A stretch of DNA of 64,000 nucleotides from Rhodoferax sp. U2-2l (GTDB lineage: Bacteria; Pseudomonadota; Gammaproteobacteria; Burkholderiales; Burkholderiaceae_C). The position numbers and the translations under genes are program-made. Each line of letters opens with the position of its first letter. Position 1 is the stretch's first letter. Shown piece by piece: positions 51,493 to 61,808 of this stretch. Location of the stretch: the NCBI RefSeq assembly GCF_020594515.1, contig NZ_JAJCTH010000001.1, positions 248,001-312,000 of the forward strand, written 5' to 3'. The notes under the pieces were generated by a model. That model had not been told where the DNA came from, ran no database searches, and worked only from the letters and a program-made list of their open reading frames with translations.

Positions 51493-53037
51493 TCATGAAC
51501 TGCAACTGATCTCGATTTTGCTCGCCCAGTCCGGCGGAAAACCGGCCAGTGCTTCAAACGCCGGGTGGTCGTCACAAGGCTGCTGCAAGACGGTCAGCAA
51601 GTTGGCCACGCCGCTGAAGTCTTTTTGCCGCGCGGCCTCGATGGCTTGTTCGGCCAGGTAGTTGCGCAGCACGTATTTGGGGTTGACTTGACGCATCCCA
51701 TGGGCTTGTATCCCGTTGTCCGATGGGTCTACCAGCGCTTGATAGCGTCGCAACCAGCCGTCAAAAGCGGGGCGGCTGATGAACAGGTCACGCACCGGCT
51801 CATAGTGACCGCTGGCGCGGGCGTGGCTCAGGCGGCGCCAGAAGATGGTGTAGTCCACCCGGTCTTGCGCCAGCAGCGCCAGCGTGTCGCGGATCAGTGC
51901 GGACATGGACTGGACAACGCCGTCGTCGCTTTCGGTGGGGTGGCTGTCCGCGTGCGCCTTAATCCCGGACTCGGGTGGCAACACGCTGCCCAAGCCCAGT
52001 TTGGCCAACATCAGGCGTTGGTAGGTGCGCTTGTAAGTGGGCTCAAAAGCGGCCAATGCCTGCTCGGCCAGGGTGGGTTGCTGGATCAAAGGCAGCAGCG
52101 CGTGGGCCAGCGCGTACAGGTTCCAGTGGGCGATCTGGGGTTGCGCATCGAACGCGTAGCGGCCGCTGCGGTCGGTGTGGTTGCAAATAAAGCCGGGGTC
52201 AAACGCATCCAGGAAAGCGAACGGGCCGTAGTCGATGGTCAGACCCAAAATGCTCATGTTGTCGGTGTTCATCACCCCATGGCAAAAACCCACCGCCTGC
52301 CAGTGCGCCACCATCACCGCGGTACGTTCCACCACCGCCTGCAACCAGCTGGCATACACGTTATCGCCCAGCGCGGGCTGGCGGCGGCATGCCGGGTAAA
52401 AATGGTCGATGACAAAGTCGGCCAGCGTCTGCAGCTCGGTGGTCTGGCTGCGGCTGGCAAAGTGCTCGAAATGGCCAAACCGGATGAAACTCGGCGCCAG
52501 CCGCGTCACAACCGCGGCGGTTTCCACGGTTTCGCGCATCACCGGCGCGTCTGATCCGGTGATGCACAGCGCCCGGGTGGTCGGGATGCCCAGTGCGGCC
52601 ATGGCTTCGGAGCATAAAAACTCGCGGATGCTGCTGCGCAACACGGCCCGACCGTCGCCCATGCGCGAATACGGTGTCAGGCCCGAGCCCTTGAGCTGAA
52701 TCTCCCAGCCTTGGGTCTCGCCCAGCAAAATCGCCCGGCCATCACCCAGCTGCCCGGCCCAGTGGCCAAATTGGTGCCCGCTGTAGACGCTGGCCAGCGG
52801 CTGTGTGCCAGACATCGGCTGGTTGCCGGAGAGCACCTGCAGCAACGCATCCGATTCAGCCCAATGGGCGTTCAAGCCAATCAGCGCTGCGCTGGCCTGG
52901 CTGTGCGCCACCCAGTAGGGCGCTGGCAGGGGTTGCGGCGCCAGCGGGGTGTAAAAGCGCGGCCCCAGGGCGTGAAAGCGATTGCGCCAGGTCAAGCCGG
53001 CATCGACGATTTGGTAACATTCCTGAGCGACATTCAT
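51493..53037 (-). CDS. selO: Protein adenylyltransferase SelO
   Basis: A 514-residue SelO (YdiU) pseudokinase-fold enzyme that AMPylates protein targets under oxidative stress. Motifs include [46 protein letters not shown] and [17 protein letters not shown] with the metal-binding Asn and Asp. The C-terminus ends SCSS, placing a cysteine third from the end, the position of the redox Cys/Sec in the family. The ATG at 53037 follows the last plausible start. Confidence 0.95.
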   Translation of the reverse strand: MNVAQECYQIVDAGLTWRNRFHALGPRFYTPLAPQPLPAPYWVAHSQASAALIGLNAHWAESDALLQVLSGNQPMSGTQPLASVYSGHQFGHWAGQLGDGRAILLGETQGWEIQLKGSGLTPYSRMGDGRAVLRSSIREFLCSEAMAALGIPTTRALCITGSDAPVMRETVETAAVVTRLAPSFIRFGHFEHFASRSQTTELQTLADFVIDHFYPACRRQPALGDNVYASWLQAVVERTAVMVAHWQAVGFCHGVMNTDNMSILGLTIDYGPFAFLDAFDPGFICNHTDRSGRYAFDAQPQIAHWNLYALAHALLPLIQQPTLAEQALAAFEPTYKRTYQRLMLAKLGLGSVLPPESGIKAHADSHPTESDDGVVQSMSALIRDTLALLAQDRVDYTIFWRRLSHARASGHYEPVRDLFISRPAFDGWLRRYQALVDPSDNGIQAHGMRQVNPKYVLRNYLAEQAIEAARQKDFSGVANLLTVLQQPCDDHPAFEALAGFPPDWASKIEISCSS

Positions 53038-53137
53038 ATGTGAATTGTGTCGTTCCGCCTTCAAACTCACTGTTGGCAGGGGCATCCACCGGGTTGCCCG
53101 ACCTCCCAAAACGTGGTCCGTTACTGTGGGTTAACTC

Positions 53138-55645
53138 ATGCTTCTTGAGCGTTTTCAACCGCAGTCTCTCAAAACCCGCGTCTCGCTGTTGACGTTGTTG
53201 GTGTTTGTGGCGAGCTTTTTGTCGCTGGGCTTTTATGTCAAGGGGCTGCTGCGTGACGAGTTGTTGCTCTACACCGGCGAGCAGCAGCGCTCGGCTTTGA
53301 ACCTGCTCACCGCCGAGATCAACCACGGCTTGCAAGCCCGCCTCGATGCGCTGACCACCATCGCGTCCGAGGTGTCGGAGCAGCAGTTGGCCGACCCGGC
53401 TGCACTGCAAGCCTTTTTGTTGCAGCGTCAATTTTTGACCGGGCTGTTCAACAACGGTATGCAGGTCTGGACCCCCCGGGGCTTGCTGACCAGCCTGTCA
53501 GCGTTGACGCCGAGCACGGGCGCTACCAGCCAGACGCCGCCCGAAATCGCCCAGGTACTGCAAGACGGCACGCCGCTGGTGCGGCGCATCCAGCCCCACC
53601 CTGAGCTCAACACCGCGTCGCTGCTCATGGCGGTGCCGCTGCGCAGCCCGCAGGGTGCGGTGGTGGGCGCGTTGGCTGGCGTGATCAGGCTGGATCAACC
53701 CAATTTTCTGAGCCAGCTGGCGGCGCACCGGTATGGCAAAAGCGGCCATTTTTTCCTGATTGACGCCAGCCAGCGGCTGATCTTTGCGACTTCTGACACC
53801 CCACGCCTTTTGGAGGTGCTACCTGCCGCTGGCATCAGCCCGTGGATTGACCGTTTTGTGCAAGGTTTTGAGGGCACGGCGCGGGTGGTCAACCCGCATG
53901 GTGTGGAGGTGCTGGTCAGCGTGCAGCAGATTCCGATGGCGGGTTGGTATGCCTCGGTCACGTTGCTGCCCTCGGAGACCTTTGCGCTGATCGACGCCCT
54001 GAAAAATCGCTCCCGCATGGCCGTGGTGTTGCTGGGCCTGCTGAGCATGCTGCTGATTTGGTGGCTGCTGCGTTGGCAGCTGGCGCCGATGACCACGGCG
54101 GTGCGGCTGCTGGATGGCTTTGTCCGCCATAACCAGCCACCCCAGGCCTTGCCGGTGGTGCGGCAAGATGAGGTGGGTCAATTGGTGGGCGGTTTCAACC
54201 GCTTGTTTGATGTCTTGTTGCAACAGAAAAATGTGCTGCGCGACAACGAGTTGCTCAAACAGGCGGTGCTCAATTCGGTCACCGCGGAGATCGCCGTGCT
54301 CGACGAGCATGGCGTGATCGTGGCCGCCAATGACATCTGGCACCGCGCGGCACCGCGCCAGATGCCACCTGGTGCGTCGGCATCCGGCGCCGTGCCAGTG
54401 CGCAACATCGTTGGTGCCGATGTGGGGACCAACTACCTGGCTGGTTGGCAGGATTTGGGCACCCGAGCCGAATCGGACGCCGACGTGATGACGGTACCCG
54501 ATGGGGTGCAGGCGGTGCTGGACGGGCGCTTGCAGCGCTTTTACCGTGAATACCAATCCCCGCTGCGACCCGGGCAGCCCTGGTTGAGCATGAGTGTGAC
54601 GCCGCTGCAGGGCCAGGCGCTGCGCGGGGCCGTGGTGTCGCTTGAGAACATCACCGAGCGGGTGCTGATGGATCACCAGGTGCGCCAACTGGCGTTTTAT
54701 GACCCGCTGACCCAGCTGCCCAACCGTCGCCTGGTGGCTGAACACCTGTCGCAGCAGTTGGCCCGTGCGCGCCGCGCCCAAACCCGGCTGGCGCTGCTGT
54801 TCATTGACCTGGACCGCTTCAAGCCCATCAATGACGAGTTGGGTCACGAGGTGGGCGACTGGCTGCTGCAGGCGGTGGCGCGGCGCATTCAAAGTTGCAT
54901 ACGCGCCTCTGACACGGCCGGGCGGCTCGGTGGCGACGAGTTCGTGGTGCTGCTGCCCGAACTGCAGGTGGTGGATGACGCCACCCTGGTGGCCGACAAA
55001 ATCTGCCAGGCGCTGGCGCAGGAATTTTTGACCGATCAGGGCGTGGCGCTCAGCATCTCGTCAAGCATTGGCGTGGCGCTGTACCCCGATCACGCGGACT
55101 CTGAAAAAGACCTGCTGCGTCTGGGCGACGAGGCCATGTACCGTGCCAAAAAGGGTGGGCGCAACGCCGTGGTCCTCAGCGTGCCGGCCACAGCGCCCAA
55201 ACTGGACGACACCGCAGCGCATCGCAGCTCGTATGTGCATCTGCGCTGGAAGGCGGCTTTTGCCAGCGGTAACCTGGTCATTGACCAGGAGCACCAGGCG
55301 CTGTTTGATGAGGCCAATGCCCTGCTGGACACCGTGGCCCGGCGCAGCCAGCAGCCGCAGGCCTTTGCGGCGGCCTTTGCCAGTCTGCTGGCCCACGCGC
55401 AAACCCACTTTGCGCACGAAGAGGCGATCCTGGCGGATTGCGGCTATGCCCATCTGGCAGAACACGCCCAGGAGCATCGCACGCTGGTGCAGCGCGCACA
55501 GGCGCTGTTTGCCAGTACCCAGGCTGACGCGGTCAGTGCGGTGACGGAGGGCGCGTTGATCGATTTTGTGGTCAACGAGCTGGTGGCCCGGCACATCTTG
55601 CAAGGCGACCGGGCGTTTCACGCCAGCTTGATCCCGCCAGCCTGA
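53138..55645 (+). CDS. Diguanylate cyclase with C-terminal bacteriohemerythrin domain
   Basis: An 835-residue sensor. An N-terminal helix (about 12-32), a periplasmic Cache-like domain (about 35-285), a second helix (about 290-312), a HAMP linker and a PAS-like region precede a GGDEF domain (motif at 598-602, RASD inhibitory site just before). A hemerythrin domain (about 700-825) follows with His719 in DQEHQALF, HTHF-type HAQTHFAHEE, HAQEH and HILQGD, matching the five His, Glu and Asp ligands of a di-iron oxygen site. It should make c-di-GMP in response to a periplasmic ligand and to oxygen or redox state. Confidence 0.9.
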   Translation: MLLERFQPQSLKTRVSLLTLLVFVASFLSLGFYVKGLLRDELLLYTGEQQRSALNLLTAEINHGLQARLDALTTIASEVSEQQLADPAALQAFLLQRQFLTGLFNNGMQVWTPRGLLTSLSALTPSTGATSQTPPEIAQVLQDGTPLVRRIQPHPELNTASLLMAVPLRSPQGAVVGALAGVIRLDQPNFLSQLAAHRYGKSGHFFLIDASQRLIFATSDTPRLLEVLPAAGISPWIDRFVQGFEGTARVVNPHGVEVLVSVQQIPMAGWYASVTLLPSETFALIDALKNRSRMAVVLLGLLSMLLIWWLLRWQLAPMTTAVRLLDGFVRHNQPPQALPVVRQDEVGQLVGGFNRLFDVLLQQKNVLRDNELLKQAVLNSVTAEIAVLDEHGVIVAANDIWHRAAPRQMPPGASASGAVPVRNIVGADVGTNYLAGWQDLGTRAESDADVMTVPDGVQAVLDGRLQRFYREYQSPLRPGQPWLSMSVTPLQGQALRGAVVSLENITERVLMDHQVRQLAFYDPLTQLPNRRLVAEHLSQQLARARRAQTRLALLFIDLDRFKPINDELGHEVGDWLLQAVARRIQSCIRASDTAGRLGGDEFVVLLPELQVVDDATLVADKICQALAQEFLTDQGVALSISSSIGVALYPDHADSEKDLLRLGDEAMYRAKKGGRNAVVLSVPATAPKLDDTAAHRSSYVHLRWKAAFASGNLVIDQEHQALFDEANALLDTVARRSQQPQAFAAAFASLLAHAQTHFAHEEAILADCGYAHLAEHAQEHRTLVQRAQALFASTQADAVSAVTEGALIDFVVNELVARHILQGDRAFHASLIPPA

Positions 55646-55756
55646 CGCTCATCAGGTGCCGACGGTACGGGTTTGTCAGTAGCTGTTGCGCCTGGGACAG
55701 GTCTGGGTTTGGCAGTACGATGGGCGGTTAAGTCAACCATAAAGAGGAGTAGAGAC

Positions 55757-57400
<1,644 letters not shown>

Positions 57401-57456
57401 AAATCCAGCTTGGCCGTGCCACCTCGACCCCCTCTGGCACCTCTTTGTTGTCCTGA

Positions 57457-58329
57457 ATGGCATTTATCACCCTGTCCCTGTTGAATGGTCTGAGCTACGG
57501 CTTGTTGCTGTTTTTGCTGAGCGCGGGGCTGACGCTGATCTGGGGCATGATGGGCGTGCTCAACTTTGCCCACGCCTCCTTTTACATGCTGGGGGCGTAC
57601 CTGGCCTACAGCGTGAGTGCCTGGCTGGGCTTTTGGCCCGCGCTGCTGCTGGCGCCGCTGGGTGTGGGGCTGCTGGGCGCGGCGTTTGAGCGCTTGGGCC
57701 TGCGCCGGGTGCGCCGTTTTGGCCACATGTCCGAGCTGCTGATCACCTTTGGACTGAGCTACATCGTGGTCGAAATCGTGCAACTGGTGTGGGGCCGCAG
57801 TTCGGTCGATTACCGCGTGCCAGCGGAACTGGATGGGCCGCTGCTGACCGTGTTCGACACCCAGTTTCCGCTATACCGCGCGTTCATCATGGCCGTCACG
57901 CTGGGGGTGTTGGGCGCGCTGGCGCTGCTGGTACGCACCCGCGCCGGGCTGGTGATTCGGGCGGCGCTCACCCACCCGGACATGGCGCAGGCGCTGGGCC
58001 ACAACGTGCCGCGGGTGTTCACCAGCGTGTTTGGCGCGGGGTGTGCGCTAGCCGGGTTGGCGGGTGTGCTGGGCGGCAATGCCTTTGTCACCGAGCCCGG
58101 CATGGCGCAAGCCTTGGGTGGCGTGGTGTTTGTGGTGGTGGTGGTGGGCGGGCTGGGTTCGCTCAAGGGCGCGTTTGCAGCGTCCCTGCTGATCGGCCTG
58201 CTGCAGACCCTGGCCGTGGCGCTGGATGTGCGTGCCGCGCCAGTGTTGCCCTACGCGGTGATGGTGCTGATGCTGATTTTTCGGCCCCATGGTCTGGCTG
58301 GTGGCGCCGCGCGCACCAGCGCCTGGTGA
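57457..58329 (+). CDS. livH: Branched-chain amino acid-type ABC permease LivH
   Basis: A 290-residue inner-membrane permease with about eight helices, starting with MAFITLSLLNGLSYGLLLFL and showing GLTLIWGMMGVLNFAHASFY, typical of LivH. The stop overlaps the livM start (GTGA). It is the first gene of a livHMGF operon without a substrate-binding protein gene nearby. The substrate is uncertain; members of this family carry amino acids, amides, urea or aromatic acids. Confidence 0.9.
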   Translation: MAFITLSLLNGLSYGLLLFLLSAGLTLIWGMMGVLNFAHASFYMLGAYLAYSVSAWLGFWPALLLAPLGVGLLGAAFERLGLRRVRRFGHMSELLITFGLSYIVVEIVQLVWGRSSVDYRVPAELDGPLLTVFDTQFPLYRAFIMAVTLGVLGALALLVRTRAGLVIRAALTHPDMAQALGHNVPRVFTSVFGAGCALAGLAGVLGGNAFVTEPGMAQALGGVVFVVVVVGGLGSLKGAFAASLLIGLLQTLAVALDVRAAPVLPYAVMVLMLIFRPHGLAGGAARTSAW

Positions 58330-59591
58330 GCTTGGTCCGCGTGACGTCCGCCCAGCGGCCCCCGGATGCGGCTGCTCACATCGGTGGCCGCCTGGCCCTG
58401 TGGGGCGGCTATGCCCTGGTGCTGGCGCTGGCGCCGCTGTGGCTGACCAGCAGCCTGAGCCAGTCGCTGCTGAGCCAGATGGGCATCGCCATCATCGTCT
58501 GCCTGAGCTACAACCTGCTGCTGGGGCAAGGCGGCATGGTGAGTTTTGGCCATGCGGTGTACTCGGGCGCCGGGGCGTTTCTGGCCATTCACACCCTGAA
58601 CCGCGTGACGGGCGGCTGGGCGCTGCCGGTGAGCTTGATCCCGCTGTTGGGTGGTTTGGGCAGTGCGGCGCTGGCGCTGCTGCTGGGCTGGGTCACCACC
58701 CGGCGCGCGGGCACGCCGTTTGCCATGATCACCTTCGGTATCGGTGAACTGGTCTGGGCGGCGGCGCTGGTGCTGCCGGACCTTTTTGGCGGCGAGGGCG
58801 GTGTCTCTGGCAACCGGGTGACAGGCAGCGCCCCGTTCGGTGTGACGTTTGGGCCGCCCATCCAGCTGTATTACCTGATCGCGCTGTACACCCTGGTTTG
58901 CACCGCGCTGATGTACGTCCTGACCCGCACGCCGCTGGGGCGTTTGCTCAACGCTGTGCGCGACAACCCGCAGCGGGTGGCTATGGTTGGCTACAACCCG
59001 CAGCAAGTGCGCTACCTGGTGTTTGTGATGGCGGCTTTTTTTGCTGGCGTGGGCGGTGGGCTGTCGGCCTTGCATTTCGAACTGGTGAGCGCGGAAGTTT
59101 TCAGCGCCCATCGCTCCGGGTTGTACTTGCTGTTTACCTTCATCGGTGGCAGCACTTTTTTCTTTGGCCCGATATTGGGCGCGGTGCTGATGGTGCTGGC
59201 GCTGAGCTTGTTGCCCGGGCTCACCCCGGCCTGGCTGCTGTACCTGGGGGTGATTTTTCTGGCGATGGTGATGCTGGCGCCGGGTGGCTTGGCGGCGCTA
59301 TTGGTCGCGTTGTGGCAAAGGGTCAGGCAGATTGCCTGGTGGCGGCAATGGCCGCAGCGGCTGGCGCTGCTGACTTCTGCGCTGCTCGCGATCAGCCCTT
59401 TATGGGTGTGGGCTGAGATGACTTTTCGCCTGCAGCTGGCCGACGAGCTGCCGCCTACGTTGTCGCTGCTGGGGCTGACGCTGGATGCCCACAGCCCGAC
59501 GAGTTGGCTCGGCTCAGGCCTGCTGGGTGGGCTGGGCGCGGGTTTGTGGTGGGTGAGCAGGCGTTGGCTGGCGCAGAAAGAGCGGCCATGA
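58326..59591 (+). CDS. livM: Branched-chain amino acid-type ABC permease LivM
   Basis: A 421-residue permease. IAIIVCLSYNLLLGQGGMVS and FGHAVYSGAGAF are the LivM hallmarks. The last 85 residues (about 335-420) add two hydrophobic segments with a tryptophan-rich region not seen in standard LivM of 320-400 residues. The GTG start overlaps the livH stop; no ATG is available at the right place. The stop overlaps the livG start. Confidence 0.88.
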   Translation: MSLVRVTSAQRPPDAAAHIGGRLALWGGYALVLALAPLWLTSSLSQSLLSQMGIAIIVCLSYNLLLGQGGMVSFGHAVYSGAGAFLAIHTLNRVTGGWALPVSLIPLLGGLGSAALALLLGWVTTRRAGTPFAMITFGIGELVWAAALVLPDLFGGEGGVSGNRVTGSAPFGVTFGPPIQLYYLIALYTLVCTALMYVLTRTPLGRLLNAVRDNPQRVAMVGYNPQQVRYLVFVMAAFFAGVGGGLSALHFELVSAEVFSAHRSGLYLLFTFIGGSTFFFGPILGAVLMVLALSLLPGLTPAWLLYLGVIFLAMVMLAPGGLAALLVALWQRVRQIAWWRQWPQRLALLTSALLAISPLWVWAEMTFRLQLADELPPTLSLLGLTLDAHSPTSWLGSGLLGGLGAGLWWVSRRWLAQKERP

Positions 59592-60406
59592 CACGGGCTT
59601 TTGACACCCCGGCCGGTTTGGTTTTGGGCGCACCCCAACTGGAAATCAAAGCCTTGCACAAGCGTTTCGAGCAGACCGACATCATCCGCAACCTGAGCCT
59701 GAGCGTGTGGCCCGGCGAACGTGTGGCCATCATCGGCCCCAATGGCGCGGGCAAATCCACGCTGTTTGACCTGATCAGTGGCCGCCTGGCACCCAGCAGC
59801 GGCCAGGTCTGGCTGGGCGGCCAGCGCATTGATGGCCAAAAGCCGTTTCAAATCAACCGCCTGGGCCTGTCGCGCAGCTTTCAGATCAGCCAACTGTTTC
59901 CCACCCTGAGTGTGTTTGACAACCTGCGCTGCGCCATGCTGTGGCAGCTGGGCCTGGGGTATGCCTTCTGGAAGTTTTTGGCCAGCCAGCGTGAAGCCAA
60001 CGCCCGCACGCAGGCGCTGATGCAGCGCCTGCAGCTGGACAACGTGAGTGACACACCCGCCCAACACCTGAGCTACGCCCAGCAACGCGCGCTGGAGCTG
60101 GGCATGGCGCTGGCCTGTGACCCGGCCGTGCTGCTGCTGGATGAACCCACCGCCGGCATGAGCCAGTCGGAAACCAGTCACTTCATGGCGTTGATCGACG
60201 AGCTCACGCAAGGCAAAACGCTATTGATTGTGGAGCACGATATGTCGGTTGTTTTTGGTCTGGCAGACAAGATCGCGGTGATGGTGCAGGGGGAGCTGCT
60301 GGCGTTTGACCGTGTGGACGCGGTGCGCGCCGACCCGCGGGTCCAGCAAGCCTACCTGGGTGCGGTGTTGCCTGCATCCCCCGTCCACCAGCACGCCTGG
60401 GCCTGA
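59588..60406 (+). CDS. livG: ABC transporter ATPase LivG
   Basis: A 272-residue ATPase. Walker A is GPNGAGKST, the Q-loop lies in RSFQISQLF, the signature is LSYAQQRALELGMAL, and Walker B is VLLLDEPTAGM with switch EHDM. The A in LSYAQQR replaces the more usual G, a mild variant. It starts inside the livM stop. It energises import through LivHM. Confidence 0.93.
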   Translation: MTRAFDTPAGLVLGAPQLEIKALHKRFEQTDIIRNLSLSVWPGERVAIIGPNGAGKSTLFDLISGRLAPSSGQVWLGGQRIDGQKPFQINRLGLSRSFQISQLFPTLSVFDNLRCAMLWQLGLGYAFWKFLASQREANARTQALMQRLQLDNVSDTPAQHLSYAQQRALELGMALACDPAVLLLDEPTAGMSQSETSHFMALIDELTQGKTLLIVEHDMSVVFGLADKIAVMVQGELLAFDRVDAVRADPRVQQAYLGAVLPASPVHQHAWA

Positions 60407-60412
60407 CGCAGC

Positions 60413-61120
60413 ATGCTGACCATTCACAACTTGACCGCGGGTTATGGCGCGGGTGACGGCCAAAGCCAGGTGCTGCAAGGTGTGTCGCTGCGGGTGTTGC
60501 CGGGCGAGGTGGTGGCGCTGCTGGGGCGCAACGGCTCGGGCCGCTCCACGCTGGCCAAAGCCATTTTCGGGCTGGTTGCGGCGCAGGGCAGCATCACCTG
60601 GCGCGGGCGTGAGCTGATTGGCCAGAGCACCTTTGAGATTGCCCGCGCCGGGCTGGGTTACGTGCCGGAGAGCCGAGATGTGTTTCCAGATTTGACGGTG
60701 GCGCAAAACCTGCTGCTGGGTCAAAAACCCGGCCCCCAGGCGGGTCGCTGGCAGCAGGCCGACCTGCTGGCGCTGTTCCCGCAACTGCAGCAGCGCCTGA
60801 ACGTCAAGGCTGGCGTGTTATCCGGCGGTGAACAGCAAATGCTGGCGCTAAGTCGCACGCTGATGGGCAACCCCGAGCTGATCATCATCGACGAGCCCAC
60901 CGAAGGCCTGGCGCCGCAGCTGGTGGCGCAGGTGGGTACGTTGCTGACCACGCTCAAGGCGCGCGGCGTGGCGGTCCTGCTGATCGAGCAAAAGCTCACC
61001 ATCGCGCTGGACGTCGCTGACAGCTGCGTGGTCATGGGCCAGGGCAGGGTGGTGTTTGACGGCACGCCCGCGGCGCTGCTGGCGGATGCCGCGGTGCAGC
61101 GGGCGTGGCTGGCGGTGTAA
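60413..61120 (+). CDS. livF: ABC transporter ATPase LivF, Walker A Lys replaced by Arg
   Basis: A 235-residue ATPase paired with LivG. The P-loop reads GRNGSGRSTL, with Arg44 where the catalytic Lys normally sits. The signature VLSGGEQQMLALSRTL and Walker B LIIIDEPTEGLAP are intact, followed by LLIEQK with Gln in place of the switch His. Both changes occur in some LivF proteins, so it may be a naturally less active partner. It is 6 bases after livG. Confidence 0.9.
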   Translation: MLTIHNLTAGYGAGDGQSQVLQGVSLRVLPGEVVALLGRNGSGRSTLAKAIFGLVAAQGSITWRGRELIGQSTFEIARAGLGYVPESRDVFPDLTVAQNLLLGQKPGPQAGRWQQADLLALFPQLQQRLNVKAGVLSGGEQQMLALSRTLMGNPELIIIDEPTEGLAPQLVAQVGTLLTTLKARGVAVLLIEQKLTIALDVADSCVVMGQGRVVFDGTPAALLADAAVQRAWLAV

Positions 61121-61210
61121 AACGGCGCTGTGCAGGTTCCGTTATCCCCCAACCCTTTTGGATGCCCACGATCTGCCGTGGGCTGATTCACTTTATTTTG
61201 AGGAACCAAC

Positions 61211-61702
61211 ATGGACATCCACCAAGACCTTGCCACCATTGCGCTGCAGGAGGCCAGGCTGCGTTTCAAGGGCTTTGACGAGGAGACGGCCTGGACACTG
61301 GGCTGCCTGTTGCGCAGCAGCGCCACGGCGCGTGGTGCGGCGGTGGTGATCGAGGTTCGGCTGGCCCGTGAAACTGTCTTTTTCCACGCCATGCCCGGCA
61401 CCGCCCCAGCCAACGCCGACTGGGCGCGCCGCAAACGCAACACCGTCGAACTGCTCCACCGCAGCTCGTACGCCATCGGTCTGGCCATGCAAAAAGAAGA
61501 CAGCTCCCTGGAGAAAAAAATGGGCCTGCCCCCGCGTGACTACGCCAGCCATGGCGGCAGTTTTCCGATTGCCGTGGAAGGTGTGGGCTGCATCGGCGTT
61601 GTCACCGTGTCGGGCCTGCCGCAGCGGGAAGATCACCAGCTGGTGGTGCAGGCACTGGCGGCGTTGACGGGGGTGCCGGTGCAGGACATCACGCTGAAAT
61701 GA
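61211..61702 (+). CDS. DUF336/UPF0303 family protein
   Basis: A 163-residue protein of the HbpS-like (heme-degrading) DUF336 fold. It begins MDIHQDLATIALQEARLRF and contains PPRDYASHGGSFPIAVEGV and IGVVTVSGLPQREDH, conserved in UPF0303. GAGGAA precedes the ATG. Members bind heme or small ligands; the role here is unknown. It lies between livF and the FadB-like gene. Confidence 0.85.
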   Translation: MDIHQDLATIALQEARLRFKGFDEETAWTLGCLLRSSATARGAAVVIEVRLARETVFFHAMPGTAPANADWARRKRNTVELLHRSSYAIGLAMQKEDSSLEKKMGLPPRDYASHGGSFPIAVEGVGCIGVVTVSGLPQREDHQLVVQALAALTGVPVQDITLK

Positions 61703-61776
61703 CGTGACCTGTCACGCACGGATCAAACCAAGGGTTCGCCCGCAGTGCCGGCGTCATCCAGTCTTCCTACAATAAA

Positions 61777-61790
61777 AGCACGATCGTTCT
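61777..61790. promoter_or_regulatory. Candidate operator before fadB-like gene
   Basis: AGCACGATCGTTCT is an imperfect palindrome with a perfect ACGATCGT core, ending 18 bases before the ATG at 61809. A TACAAT (61768-61773) just upstream could be a -10 box, so a protein bound here would block transcription. Palindromes with this look are common targets of TetR-type regulators of fatty-acid genes; the regulator is not identified. Confidence 0.4.
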
Positions 61791-61808
61791 ATTTAAAAAG
61801 GAAAGCCC

